DNA from: Streptomyces hundungensis
GTDB lineage: Bacteria; Actinomycetota; Actinomycetes; Streptomycetales; Streptomycetaceae
Direction of reading: 5' to 3'
Assembly: GCF_003627815.1 (NCBI RefSeq)
Contig: NZ_CP032698.1
Location: 6,386,001 to 6,450,000 of the forward strand
Length of the DNA stretch: 64,000 bases
The notes beneath the pieces were generated by a model. That model was given only the letters and a program-made list of their open reading frames with translations. It had not been told where the DNA came from and did no database searches. The stretch's first letter is position 1. Each line of letters opens with the position of its first letter. Of the stretch, positions 33,808 to 43,383 are shown piece by piece. The position numbers and the translations under genes were made by a program.

Positions 33808-36519
33808 ATGGCTGAGACAGCATCGAAGAAGACCCCGGACAACCGACCGCGCCTGCTCCTCATGGACGGCCACTCCCTGGCGTACCGGGCGTTCTTCGCG
33901 CTGCCCGCGGAGAACTTCACGACCGCGACGGGCCAGCCGACCAACGCGGTCTACGGCTTCATGTCCATGTTGGCGAACACCCTGCGTGACGAGGCGCCCA
34001 CCCACTTCGCGGTCGCGTTCGACGTGTCCCGCAAGACGTGGCGCTCCACCGAGTTCCCCGACTACAAGGCGAACCGGTCGAAGACCCCGGACGAGTTCAA
34101 GGGCCAGGTCGAGCTGATCGGCGAGCTGCTCGACGCGATGCACGTCGACCGGTTCGCCACCGACGGCTTCGAGGCCGACGACATCATCGCCACCCTGGCC
34201 ACCCAGGCCGAGGCCGCCGGCTTCGAGGTCCTGATCGTCACCGGCGACCGGGACTCCTTCCAGCTGGTCTCCGACCACGTCACCGTCCTCTACCCCACCA
34301 AGGGCGTCTCCGAGCTGACCCGGTTCACCCCGGAGAAGGTCGAGGAGAAGTACGGCCTGACCCCGCAGCAGTACCCCGACTTCGCGGCGCTGCGCGGCGA
34401 CCCCTCCGACAACCTGCCGGGCATCCCCGGCGTCGGCGAGAAGACCGCCGCGAAGTGGATCAACCAGTTCGGTTCGTTCGCGGAGCTCGTGGAGCGCGCC
34501 GAAGAGGTCAAGGGCAAGGCCGGACAGAACCTCCGCGACCATCTGGACGCGGTGAAGCTCAACCGCCGTCTCACCGAAATGATCAAGGACGTCGAGCTGC
34601 CCAAGGGCCCGGCGGAGCTGGAGCGCGCCCCGTACGACCGAAGCGCGGTCACCGGCGTCCTCGACGTCCTGGAGATCCGCAACCCCTCACTGCGCGAGCG
34701 GCTCCTCGCCGTCGACCCGGGCGCCGGCGAGGCCCAGGCCCCCGCCCCGGCCGCCGGGGTGGAGGTCGACGGCACGGTCCTCGGCGCCGGAGAGCTCGCG
34801 CCCTGGCTGGCCGAACACGGCGGACAGCCCCTGGGCATGGCCACCGTCGACACCTGGGCACTGGGCTCCGGAAGCGTCACCGAGATCGCGCTCGCCGCGG
34901 CGGACGGCGCGGCCGGCTGGTTCGACCCCGCGCTGATCGACGCGGCCGACGAACAGGCCTTCGCCGCCTGGATCGCGGACCCCGCCCAACCGAAGATCAT
35001 GCACAACGCCAAGGCCGCGATGCGGGTCTTCCCCGAACACGGCTGGAGCATCGCCGGCGTCGCCATGGACACCGCGCTCGCCGCCTACCTGGTCAAGCCC
35101 GGCCGCCGCTCCTTCGCGCTGGACGCCCTGTCGGTGGAGTACCTCGGGCGCGAGCTGGCCCCGGCCGGCGCCGCCGACGGGCAGCTCGCCTTCGGCGCGG
35201 ACGACGAGGCCGAGGCGGCCGCCCTCATGACGCAGGCGCGAGCCGTGCTCGACCTGGGCGCCGCCTTCACCGAGCGCCTCAAGGAGGTCGGCGCGACGGA
35301 CCTGCTGCACGACGTGGAACTGCCCACCTCCCTCCTGCTCGCCCGCATGGAGCGGTACGGCATCGCCGCCGACCGCGCCCATCTGGAAGCGATGGAGCAG
35401 CAGTTCGCCGGCGCCGTGCAGCAGGCCGTGAAGGAGGCACACGCCTCGGTCGGCCACGAGTTCAACCTCGGCTCGCCCAAGCAGCTCCAAGAAGTCCTCT
35501 TCGGTGAACTGGCCCTGCCCAAGACGAAGAAGACCAAGACCGGCTACACCACGGACGCCGACGCGCTGGCCTGGCTGGCCGCCCAGACCGAGCACGAACT
35601 GCCCGTCATCATGCTGCGCCACCGCGAGCAGGCGAAGCTGCGGGTCACCGTCGAGGGCCTGATCAAGACGATCGCCGCGGACGGCCGCATCCACACCACG
35701 TTCAACCAGACCGTCGCCGCGACCGGACGCCTGTCCTCCACCGACCCCAACTTGCAGAACATCCCCGTCCGCACCGACGAGGGCCGGGCGATCAGGCGCG
35801 GCTTCGTCGTCGGCGAGGGCTACGAGTCGCTGCTCACCGCCGACTACAGCCAGATCGAACTGCGCGTGATGGCCCACCTCTCCGAGGACGCCGGCCTCAT
35901 CGAGGCGTTCGCCTCGGGCGAGGACCTCCACACCACGGTCGCCTCCCAGGTCTTCGGCGTCTCCAAGACCCAGGTCGACCCGGAGATGCGACGCAAGATC
36001 AAGGCCATGTCGTACGGCCTGGCGTACGGCCTGTCCGCCTTCGGCCTCTCGCAGCAGCTGAACATCGAGGCGGGCGAGGCGCGCGGCCTGATGGACACCT
36101 TCTTCGAGCGCTTCGGCGGCGTACGCGACTATTTGCAGCGCGCCGTCGAAGAGGCCCGCGCCACGGGCTACACGGAGACGATGCTGGGCCGGCGCCGCTA
36201 CCTGCCGGACCTCAACAGCGACAACCGCCAGCGCCGCGAAATGGCCGAGCGGATGGCGCTCAACGCCCCGATCCAGGGCACGGCGGCGGACATCGTCAAG
36301 GTCGCGATGCTGAACGTGGACCGCGCCCTGACGGACGCCCGCCTCACCTCCCGACTGCTGCTCCAGGTCCACGACGAAATCGTCCTGGAGATCGCACCGG
36401 GGGAGCGCGAGCAGGTCGAGGCACTGGTGCGCCGCGAAATGGCGGGAGCGGTCGAACTCCGGGCGCCGCTGGACGTATCGGTGGGCTCGGGCCACGACTG
36501 GGAGTCGGCGGCGCACTAG
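33808..36519 (+). CDS. polA: DNA polymerase I
   Basis: 903 residues from ATG 33808 with AGGAT upstream. Three domains: 5'-3' flap nuclease (about 10-300; MDGHSLAYRAFF, TDGFEADD, GDPSDNLPGIPGVGEKTA), a 3'-5' exonuclease-fold domain (about 315-510) and the family A polymerase (about 540-903; motif A DYSQIELRVM at about 679, motif B RRKIKAMSYGLAYG at about 728, motif C QVHDEIV at about 852). The exonuclease domain has VDTWAL where the DxE metal motif should be, so proofreading is probably absent, as in other actinobacterial PolA. It fills gaps in repair and Okazaki fragment processing. Confidence 0.97.
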   Translation: MAETASKKTPDNRPRLLLMDGHSLAYRAFFALPAENFTTATGQPTNAVYGFMSMLANTLRDEAPTHFAVAFDVSRKTWRSTEFPDYKANRSKTPDEFKGQVELIGELLDAMHVDRFATDGFEADDIIATLATQAEAAGFEVLIVTGDRDSFQLVSDHVTVLYPTKGVSELTRFTPEKVEEKYGLTPQQYPDFAALRGDPSDNLPGIPGVGEKTAAKWINQFGSFAELVERAEEVKGKAGQNLRDHLDAVKLNRRLTEMIKDVELPKGPAELERAPYDRSAVTGVLDVLEIRNPSLRERLLAVDPGAGEAQAPAPAAGVEVDGTVLGAGELAPWLAEHGGQPLGMATVDTWALGSGSVTEIALAAADGAAGWFDPALIDAADEQAFAAWIADPAQPKIMHNAKAAMRVFPEHGWSIAGVAMDTALAAYLVKPGRRSFALDALSVEYLGRELAPAGAADGQLAFGADDEAEAAALMTQARAVLDLGAAFTERLKEVGATDLLHDVELPTSLLLARMERYGIAADRAHLEAMEQQFAGAVQQAVKEAHASVGHEFNLGSPKQLQEVLFGELALPKTKKTKTGYTTDADALAWLAAQTEHELPVIMLRHREQAKLRVTVEGLIKTIAADGRIHTTFNQTVAATGRLSSTDPNLQNIPVRTDEGRAIRRGFVVGEGYESLLTADYSQIELRVMAHLSEDAGLIEAFASGEDLHTTVASQVFGVSKTQVDPEMRRKIKAMSYGLAYGLSAFGLSQQLNIEAGEARGLMDTFFERFGGVRDYLQRAVEEARATGYTETMLGRRRYLPDLNSDNRQRREMAERMALNAPIQGTAADIVKVAMLNVDRALTDARLTSRLLLQVHDEIVLEIAPGEREQVEALVRREMAGAVELRAPLDVSVGSGHDWESAAH

Positions 36520-36862
36520 GTCAGCGGGTCCGGCACCGCCGGGACCTGGGGGCGGGGCGGTGCCGGGGGACGGCGGGGGAGCCGGGGGCGGGTGCGGGGT
36601 GGGGCGTTAGTCGGCCGTTAGCCGGTAGCGGTTGGGTGGTTGGTGATTTCAATCTTCAGCTGACAGAGACCGATATCCCGTCAGCGATCATCAGCGTTCG
36701 GTATTCGGATCCGCTCTCCCCGCCGTCGGCCGGCGACCCGCAGATGGCGAAACGGTGAAAACCGGTCAGCCCACGGTGTCCTGGAACCCCCGGTTGCCGT
36801 AGTGTCACGTGAGTCTCGCGCTGGGGAGCGCGGACAGCCGAGTACGGGGAGGGACTTGACGT
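36520..36862. other. 343-bp non-coding region between polA and the transglycosylase gene
   Basis: It starts with the polA terminator hairpin (36530-36566), then an AT-richer stretch (about 36630-36730) with a TCAGCGATCATCAGCG direct repeat and other short repeats but no gene. I looked for a c-di-AMP (ydaO) riboswitch, common before Streptomyces cell-wall hydrolases, and could not make the conserved core fit. Confidence 0.5.
36530..36566 (+). terminator. polA terminator hairpin
   Basis: CCGGCACCGCC (36530-36540) and GGCGGTGCCGG (36556-36566) form a perfect 11-bp stem 10 bp beyond the polA stop. No U-tract follows. Confidence 0.7.
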
Positions 36863-38560
36863 ATGGCACCGCACATGGGCCGACGACTGCGTAAGGGAGC
36901 GGGAACCACGGCGGTGGCCGCGCTGGCGGTGGCGGCGCTGTCCGCATCGCAGGCGCCGGGAGTCGTGCACGCGAACAGCCCGATCGACCAGGCGGCTTCG
37001 GATGCGACGCCGACCCCGTCGTCCACCCCCGACGCCCCGGCCTCAGGCAACTCGCCGTACTACACGGACCTTCCGCCGCTCGTGTCGCCGACGCCGCCGC
37101 CCAACGCGTCGACCGGAACGCTTCCCGGCGGTGACGAGCAGGGCATACCGGCGACGGTTCTCGACGCGTACAAGCGGGCCCAGGCCGCGCTCGCGACGGA
37201 CCGGCCGAACTGCCACCTCCCCTGGCAACTCCTCGGCGGCATCGGCAAGGTCGAGTCGGGGCACGCCAATGGCGGCCGCGTCGATGTCAACGGCAGGACG
37301 CTCACCCCGATCCTCGGCCCGGTGCTCAACGGCGCCGGGTTCGCCAACATCACCGACACCGACGGCGGCGCGTACGACGGCGACAAGGTGCACGACCGGG
37401 CCGTCGGCCCGATGCAGTTCATCCCGTCGACGTGGGCGTCCTCGGGCCGGGACGGCAACGGGGACGGCGTCAAGGACCCCAACAACGTCTACGACGCGTC
37501 CCTCGCCGCCGGTTTCTACCTCTGCGGAGGCAGCCGAGACCTCGCGGTGAAGGCCGACCTGGACAAGGCGATCCTCAGCTACAACCAGTCGCAGGAGTAC
37601 CTGACCACGGTCACGACGTGGTTCGACTTCTACCGGCGCGGCAGCCACGAGGTCCCCGACGGCACGGGCTCGCTGCCCGTCCGCCGCAGCGACCAGACCC
37701 CCACCCCCCGGACCATCGGCAAGCAGCCGCCGGCCACGCCGACGACGCCGCCCAGCACGAAGCCGGCCCCGACGCCGACCGTCCCGCCGGTCAAGCCCCC
37801 GGTGCCGCCCACCAAGCCCAACGGCGGTGGCACGACCCCGAAGCCCACGACGCCCCGGCCGACGACGTTCGAGAACACCGGCGCCAAGGAGCTCACGGCG
37901 TTCACCGGCGGTGCGTTCGCCGGGCAGCCGACGGCGCGGGTGAAGGACGCCTCCGGCAAGGCGATGGCGAAGGTGTCGGTGAAGTTCGAGATCGTCGGCG
38001 ACACCGACACCCGCTTCCCCGGCGCCGCGACCTCCGCGACCGTGACCACCGCGGCCGACGGCACCGCGACCGCGCCGGCCCTCGCGTCGGGTGAGAAGAC
38101 GGGCACGTTCACCGTGCGGGCCACCGTCTCCACGGCCTCACTGCCCGCCATCGAGTGGAAGGCGACGGTCGTCGCCCGCCAGGCCGACGCGTTGCTGCGC
38201 TCCGACGCCAAGGAGCTGACGGCCGTGGCGAGCGGCGAGTTCGCCGCGCAGGTGTCCCTCAAGGCGACGTACAAGGGTGCGGTCGCCTCCGGCGTGACGG
38301 CGTCCGCGGCCATGGTCCAGGCGCCGGCCGCCGGCGCCGACTCGAAGGCCGCGCCCAAGGTCAACGACAAGGGCCCGTACTTCAAGGACGCCAAGGGCAA
38401 CCCGGTCCGTGAACTGAAGGACCTGAAGACCGACGCGAACGGCGCCCTGATGCTGCCGAAGATGTACGCGGACGGTCAGGTCGGCACGTTCCTGCTCCGC
38501 GTCACCACCGAGGGCGGCGCCACGCTCACCCTCGAACTCAAGGTGGCCGCCGCCTCCTGA
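36863..38560 (+). CDS. secreted lytic transglycosylase (MltB/SLT2-like) with C-terminal Ig-like repeats
   Basis: 565 residues with GGGGAGGGA ahead of the ATG. A signal peptide (about 1-38) is followed by a Pro/Ser/Thr-rich segment. The transglycosylase core is at about 110-265: catalytic Glu in GGIGKVESGHANGG, AVGPMQFIPSTWASSGRDGN and NNVYDASLAAGFYLC. A Pro/Thr-rich linker follows (about 275-335). The C-terminus holds two related Ig/Big-1-like units, each opening with an AKELTA motif (GAKELTAFTGGAFA and DAKELTAVASGEFA). It cleaves peptidoglycan glycan strands outside the cell, with the repeats probably anchoring it in the wall. Confidence 0.88.
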   Translation: MAPHMGRRLRKGAGTTAVAALAVAALSASQAPGVVHANSPIDQAASDATPTPSSTPDAPASGNSPYYTDLPPLVSPTPPPNASTGTLPGGDEQGIPATVLDAYKRAQAALATDRPNCHLPWQLLGGIGKVESGHANGGRVDVNGRTLTPILGPVLNGAGFANITDTDGGAYDGDKVHDRAVGPMQFIPSTWASSGRDGNGDGVKDPNNVYDASLAAGFYLCGGSRDLAVKADLDKAILSYNQSQEYLTTVTTWFDFYRRGSHEVPDGTGSLPVRRSDQTPTPRTIGKQPPATPTTPPSTKPAPTPTVPPVKPPVPPTKPNGGGTTPKPTTPRPTTFENTGAKELTAFTGGAFAGQPTARVKDASGKAMAKVSVKFEIVGDTDTRFPGAATSATVTTAADGTATAPALASGEKTGTFTVRATVSTASLPAIEWKATVVARQADALLRSDAKELTAVASGEFAAQVSLKATYKGAVASGVTASAAMVQAPAAGADSKAAPKVNDKGPYFKDAKGNPVRELKDLKTDANGALMLPKMYADGQVGTFLLRVTTEGGATLTLELKVAAAS

Positions 38561-38587
38561 GCGGCCTTCCGGTCGCGCCTTTCTCAG

Positions 38588-38620
38588 CAGCCCCTCTGCC
38601 GCACGACGGCAGAGGGGCTG
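38588..38620 (+). terminator. strong terminator after the transglycosylase gene
   Basis: CAGCCCCTCTGCCG (38588-38601) and CGGCAGAGGGGCTG (38607-38620) form a perfect 14-bp stem with a 5-nt loop, followed by TTC. Confidence 0.8.
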
Positions 38621-38697
38621 TTCGACGTGTTCTCATCTGCGCCGGGCGTTGCTACGGTGCCTTTTCCTGACGGTCCATCAGTTCCCGGAGGCCGAGC

Positions 38698-38853
38698 ATG
38701 CGTGCCCTGATAGCCGCCGCCATCGGCCTGGTCGCCGCCCTCGCCCTCGTCCTGACGGTTTCGGCCATCGGCGCTCCCGAGGGCACGACCTCGCCCCACC
38801 CGCTGCTCACCACCGTGCCCAGCGCCCCGGGAAAGATCACCCAGACCAAGTAG
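38698..38853 (+). CDS. small membrane peptide, SPW_0924-like, 51 residues
   Basis: A 51-residue reading starts MRALIAAAIGLVAALALVLT, a basic start plus one membrane helix, and ends SAPGKITQTK. GGAGG lies 8 bp upstream of the ATG, and the stop is 36 bp before the DUF3068 gene, with which it is probably co-transcribed. It resembles the SPW_0924 family of small Streptomyces proteins, as I recall it. Function unknown. The sequence AAGATCACYCAGACCAAG is directly repeated across the stop codon (38833-38870). Confidence 0.75.
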   Translation: MRALIAAAIGLVAALALVLTVSAIGAPEGTTSPHPLLTTVPSAPGKITQTK

Positions 38854-38889
38854 AAGATCACTCAGACCAAGGAGAGGGAGAGCAGGTCC

Positions 38890-39885
38890 ATGCGACGCAA
38901 AGCCAGTCTCGTCCTGCTCGCCCTCGCCGTGTTCTTCGCCGCCCTGTCGCCCCTGCTGCGCTGGTACGCCTTCCCCCGGCTGGCGAAGATCCCGCCCAGC
39001 CAGTACCAGGAGGCGGTTCTCGAAGCGAAGAACGCCACCCTCATCGACTACGGCACCATGCAGTCCACAACCGTCCCCAAGGTGACCGTCGTCCAGACGC
39101 TCAAAGGCAATGTGGAGGCGGCCAAGGAGATCGAGAAGAGCGCGGGCCGTGATGTGGTGGTGTGGGACACCCTCGCCTATGTGCAGGGCCCCGACGGCAA
39201 GATGGTCTCCCAGATCCCCGAGCGCTACATCTTCGACGCGCACACCCAGGCCCCCGTCCACGCCACCGGCGAGATGGTCGACGGCGACCCGGTCCAGCGC
39301 AAGGGCATCGAGTTCAAGTGGCCCTTCCTGACCGAGAAGCGGGACTACGAGTACTTCGACTTCCAGGCCCGCACCTCCGCGCCCATCCACTACCAGGGCA
39401 CCCGGAAGTTCCACGGCCTCGACGTGTACTACTTCGAGCAGACCATTCCGTGGACGAAGGTGCCCTACCCGAAGAAGATGCCGCTGCCCGGCATCGACTC
39501 CAGCACCCTGGAGAAGTCCACCGGCACCTCCCTCTGGTACACCACCACCCGGAAGTTCTGGATCGACCCGGTCACCGGCGCCCCCGTCAACGGCGAGGAG
39601 CTCAACCAGGAGGAGATGCGCGGCGGTACCCTCCTCGGCGGCCGCGACAAGGTCACCGTGTTCGCCGGCGACGTCAAGATGCGCGACGACTACGTCAATT
39701 ACACCGTCGACCTGGTCAAGAAGAACCGCGTCCTGATCCTGCTGCTCACCTCCTACCTCCCCTGGGGATTCCTCGGGCTCGGTATCGCCCTGCTCGCCCT
39801 CTCCCTCTGGCTGGAGGCCCGCGCCCGCCGCCCCAGCGATCCGCCGCCCGCCGTCAGCGAGCACCTCGACCCGGCCCTCGCCTGA
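38890..39885 (+). CDS. DUF3068 / PorA-family membrane protein
   Basis: 331 residues. One N-terminal membrane helix (about 6-24), a large extracytoplasmic domain and a C-terminal helix (VLILLLTSYLPWGFLGLGIALLAL, about 286-309) with a cytoplasmic tail. The pattern VVWDTLAYVQGPDG, YIFDAHTQAPVHATGEMVDG and WIDPVTGAPVNGEE is typical of DUF3068. The function is unknown; the family includes so-called PorA proteins. It follows the 51-residue membrane peptide. Confidence 0.85.
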   Translation: MRRKASLVLLALAVFFAALSPLLRWYAFPRLAKIPPSQYQEAVLEAKNATLIDYGTMQSTTVPKVTVVQTLKGNVEAAKEIEKSAGRDVVVWDTLAYVQGPDGKMVSQIPERYIFDAHTQAPVHATGEMVDGDPVQRKGIEFKWPFLTEKRDYEYFDFQARTSAPIHYQGTRKFHGLDVYYFEQTIPWTKVPYPKKMPLPGIDSSTLEKSTGTSLWYTTTRKFWIDPVTGAPVNGEELNQEEMRGGTLLGGRDKVTVFAGDVKMRDDYVNYTVDLVKKNRVLILLLTSYLPWGFLGLGIALLALSLWLEARARRPSDPPPAVSEHLDPALA

Positions 39886-39924
39886 TCACGTCCCGACTGC
39901 TTGCGCCTGCGCCTGATCGCCTCC

Positions 39925-42417
39925 CTATCGTTCGAGCCGCGCCTTGGTGAACCGGGTCGGCTGCGCCGCCGTCGGATCCTCGGGCCAGGGGTGTTTGGGG
40001 TAGCGCCCGCGCAGCTCGGCACGGACCGCGCGGTATCCGTCGCGCCAGAAGTTCGCGAGGTCGGCGGTGACGGCGGCGGGCCGCCCCGCGGGGGAGAGCA
40101 GATGGACCAGGACGGGCACCCCGGCCACCTCGGGCGTGCCGTCCAGGCCGAACATCTCCTGCAACTTGACGGCCAGGACCGGCTGTTCACCCCCGTACTC
40201 CACCCGTATCCGTGACCCGCTGGGGACCTGGATGCGTTCCGGTGCCAGCTCGTCGAGCCGGGCCGCCTCCCCGGTCGCCCACGGCAGCAGCCGGTTGAGC
40301 GCGGCCCCCGCCTCGATCCGCCCGAGGTCGGACCGGCGACGTGCCCGTGACAGCTCCGGCTCCAGCCAGTGGGAAGCCCGCGCGAGCAGCGCCGCGTCAG
40401 CCACATCGGGCCACGGCTCCCCGAGCACCCGGTGCAAGAAGGCGAGCCGCTCCCGCAGTCCCTGCGCGTCCCGGGTCCAGCGCAGCAGGCCGAGCCCTTC
40501 TCGGGCCAGGCCGTCGAGCAGCGCCTCCCGCACGAGCGTGGCGTCGGCGTTCTTCAGTGGGCGTACGGACAGCTCGATCGCGCCGAGCCTGGCCACCCGG
40601 CGGGCCACGACGTCGCCGTCCTCCCAGTGCACCTCCTCGCCCTCGGACAGCCGGTGCCCCGAGGCGAGCCTGGCGGTCGACTCGTCGATGACGGCCGCGA
40701 GGCGGACCCGGGCGGACGCCGCCTGCACCGGCCGGTCCGCGACCGCCACCGCGAGCCAGCCCGCCGTGCCGAGCCCGGAGCCCTGCGCCACCTCGGCGCC
40801 GGTGCCGGACGCCATCAGGAACGAGCCGCCGCCACGACCCCGCGCCACCCGTTCGGGGAACGCCAGGGCGGCGACCAGACCGGCGGCGGCCTCGGCCGAG
40901 CCCCGCTCGGGATGGGTGCCGGCGAACGAGGCGAGGCGTCGCACCTCCTGGAGCCAGCGCGCCGCGTACCCGTCCCCGCCCCGGCGCGCGGTGCGCCAGG
41001 CAGCCGCCAGGTCGTCCCCGTACTCCCGTGGCGGCTCCTCGCTGAGCAGGGCCACCACCTCCGCGGCCCTGCGGGCACCGACCTCCGAAGCGCCGTCCAG
41101 GAGGGCCCGCGCGAGCCGGGGATGCAGGCCGAGCCGGGCCATGCGGGTGCCCCGGTCGGTGGCGCGCCCCTGGTCGTCGACCGCGCCGATCGCCGTCAGC
41201 ACCGAACGGGCCGCGGCCATCGCGCCCGCCGGCGGCGGGTCGAGCAGCGCGAGGCCCTCGGCCGAGGGGTCGCCCCAGCAGGCGGCTTGCAGCGCGAACG
41301 CGGCCAGGTCGGCGACCTTGATCTCGGGGGCGGGGAAGCGCGGCAGGCGGATGTTCTCCGCCTCGGTCCAGCACCGGTACACCGTGCCCGGTGCCTCGCG
41401 CCCGGCGCGGCCCGCTCGCTGGCGGGCGGCCGCCTGCGAGGCCCGTACCGTGGTCAGCGCGCCCAGGCCCCGGGCGTGGTCCACGCGCGGTTCGCGGGCC
41501 AGGCCGCAGTCCACGACCACCCGCACCCCGGGCACCGTCAGTGAGGACTCGGCGACCGAGGTGGTCAGCACCACTCGCCGCCCGTCGGAACCGGCGAGCA
41601 CCGCGTCCTGCACGGAGGCCGGGGCCCGGCCGTGCACCTGGAGCACCTCGACGCCGACCAATTCGCCCAACTGCCGTGCCACCCGGGCGATTTCACCCAC
41701 CCCCGGCAGGAAGCACAGCACGTCGCCGGTCCGCTCGGCCAGTGCCCGGCGCACGGTGGCGGCCACATGCGAGAGCAGCGCCGGGTCCACCCGCATGCCG
41801 TGCGGCGGCCGCACCGGCTGTGCGGGCGGCGCCCACACCACCTCCACCGGATGGGAGACCCCCGCGGCCTGCACCACCGGGGCGTCCCCGAGCAGCCGGG
41901 ACCAGCCCTCGGCGTCCGTCGTCGCGGAGGCCGCGAGCAGGCGCAGCTCCGGTCGCAGGGCGGCCCGTACGTCGAGAAGGAAGGCGGCCACCGTGTCCGC
42001 GTCGAGATGGCGCTCGTGGCACTCGTCGAGCACCACGACGTCGACCCCGGTCAACTCCTGGTCGCGTTGCAGGCGTTGGAGCAGTACGCCCGTGGTGACG
42101 ACCTCCACGACGGTCTCGGCGCCCACGGAACGCTCGCCGCGCACGGTGAAGCCGACCCGGCCGCCCGTCCGCTCGCCGAGCAGCCACGCCATGCGGCGCG
42201 CGGCCGCCCGTGCCGCGATCCGGCGGGGTTCGGCGACTATGACCCGGCGCGCCGGGCCGCCCCCGACCAGCCCCGCGAGGACGAGCGGCACGAGGGTGGT
42301 CTTGCCGGTGCCGGGCGGGGCGCACAGCACGGCCGTGCCGTGCCCGTCGAGGGCGGCGAGCAGCTCGGGCACGGCCTCGCGTACGGGGAGGGCGTCGAGT
42401 GCGGCGGTTCGGATCAT
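39925..42417 (-). CDS. hrpB: ATP-dependent helicase HrpB (DEAH-type)
   Basis: 830 residues, full length. DExH helicase: Walker A APPGTGKTTLVPL (about 37-49), motif II VLDECHERH (about 130-138), ASATTDAEG (motif III), and motif VI QRAGRAGRE (about 335-343). HA2-like and HrpB C-terminal domains follow (ending with the family-typical FWRDGYRAVRAELRGRYPKHPWPEDP). HrpB helicases probably act on RNA but their role is undefined. It is convergent with the DUF3068 gene. Confidence 0.92.
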   Translation of the reverse strand: MIRTAALDALPVREAVPELLAALDGHGTAVLCAPPGTGKTTLVPLVLAGLVGGGPARRVIVAEPRRIAARAAARRMAWLLGERTGGRVGFTVRGERSVGAETVVEVVTTGVLLQRLQRDQELTGVDVVVLDECHERHLDADTVAAFLLDVRAALRPELRLLAASATTDAEGWSRLLGDAPVVQAAGVSHPVEVVWAPPAQPVRPPHGMRVDPALLSHVAATVRRALAERTGDVLCFLPGVGEIARVARQLGELVGVEVLQVHGRAPASVQDAVLAGSDGRRVVLTTSVAESSLTVPGVRVVVDCGLAREPRVDHARGLGALTTVRASQAAARQRAGRAGREAPGTVYRCWTEAENIRLPRFPAPEIKVADLAAFALQAACWGDPSAEGLALLDPPPAGAMAAARSVLTAIGAVDDQGRATDRGTRMARLGLHPRLARALLDGASEVGARRAAEVVALLSEEPPREYGDDLAAAWRTARRGGDGYAARWLQEVRRLASFAGTHPERGSAEAAAGLVAALAFPERVARGRGGGSFLMASGTGAEVAQGSGLGTAGWLAVAVADRPVQAASARVRLAAVIDESTARLASGHRLSEGEEVHWEDGDVVARRVARLGAIELSVRPLKNADATLVREALLDGLAREGLGLLRWTRDAQGLRERLAFLHRVLGEPWPDVADAALLARASHWLEPELSRARRRSDLGRIEAGAALNRLLPWATGEAARLDELAPERIQVPSGSRIRVEYGGEQPVLAVKLQEMFGLDGTPEVAGVPVLVHLLSPAGRPAAVTADLANFWRDGYRAVRAELRGRYPKHPWPEDPTAAQPTRFTKARLER

Positions 42418-42543
42418 GCGCTCAGTGTCGTACGTCGCGCCGGGCGGCGTGACGCTCTGTCCACAGGGGCGGTGCGTTTGTATGACTGATGCTGGGCGGC
42501 GTGGGCCGCTACCGTCCCGGGCGGGCCCGCCGGCCGCGCGAGC

Positions 42544-43383
42544 TCAGTCCCGTACGCACACGAAGATGGCCGTACCGGGGATCAGATTGCCCCGCAGCGG
42601 GGACCAGCCGCCCCACTCCTGGGCGTTCCAGGCCGGCCACTCGGGCTCGACCAGGTCCTCCAGGCGGAAGCCGCCCGCCACCACGTCCCGCACCCGGTCA
42701 CCCAGCGTGCGGTGGTGCTCGACATAGACCGCGTCACCGTTCTCGTCCTGCTCGACATAGGGAGTGCGGTCGAAATAGGAGGCGGCCACGGACAGGCCCT
42801 CGGGGCCCGGCTCGTCGGGAAAGGCCCAGCGGATCGGGTGGGTGACCGAGAAGACCCAGCGCCCGCCGGGGCGCAGCACCCGGCGGACCTCGCGGAAGAC
42901 CTTCACCGGGTCCGCCACGAACGGCACCGCGCCGTACGCCGAGCACGCGAGATCGAAGGAGCCGTCCTGGAAGGGCAGGGCACCCGCGTCCGCCTCGATC
43001 AGGGGAAAGGCGCCGCCGTCGATGCGCAGCGCGTGCTGGAGCTGGCGGTGCGAGAGGTCCAGGGCCACCGGGCGCGCGCCCTGCGCGGCCAGCCACCGCG
43101 AGCACTGGGCCGCGCCCGCGCCGATCTCCAGGACGTCCAGGCCCGCGAGGGAGCCGGCCGGGCCGAGCAGCCGCACGTCCGCCTCGTCCAGGCCCTCGGG
43201 TCCCCACACGAACCGGTCGTCCCCGAGGAACGCCCCGTGGTCGGTCTGGTACTCGTCGGCGTTGCGGTCCCACCAGCCCCGGCTGGCCCGGCTGCTCTCC
43301 GTGTCCCCGGCGGTACGCCGGGTCGCCTCGGGCTCGGCATCGGAGCCGTTCTCGGACTCGTACGCTTGGATCTCTTGGCTCAT
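42544..43383 (-). CDS. class I SAM-dependent methyltransferase
   Basis: 279 residues. A UbiE/COQ5-like fold with AdoMet motif I VLEIGAGAAQCSRWLA (about 83-98), an acidic residue in ALDLSHRQL and SFDLACSAYGAVPFV in motif II. The substrate is unknown. The C-terminal FRLEDLVEPEWPAWN is conserved in the actinobacterial group. It is divergent from rpsA across a 374-bp region. Confidence 0.88.
   Translation of the reverse strand: MSQEIQAYESENGSDAEPEATRRTAGDTESSRASRGWWDRNADEYQTDHGAFLGDDRFVWGPEGLDEADVRLLGPAGSLAGLDVLEIGAGAAQCSRWLAAQGARPVALDLSHRQLQHALRIDGGAFPLIEADAGALPFQDGSFDLACSAYGAVPFVADPVKVFREVRRVLRPGGRWVFSVTHPIRWAFPDEPGPEGLSVAASYFDRTPYVEQDENGDAVYVEHHRTLGDRVRDVVAGGFRLEDLVEPEWPAWNAQEWGGWSPLRGNLIPGTAIFVCVRD

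Noticed and set aside
36783-36810. ECF sigma-factor promoter (GGAACC) before the transglycosylase gene
   Set aside because: The -35-like GGAACC is present but no matching -10 lies at the proper spacing.
36600-36862. Possible c-di-AMP (ydaO) riboswitch before the transglycosylase gene
   Set aside because: Such switches precede cell-wall hydrolases in Streptomyces, but I could not place the conserved core or paired elements in this sequence.
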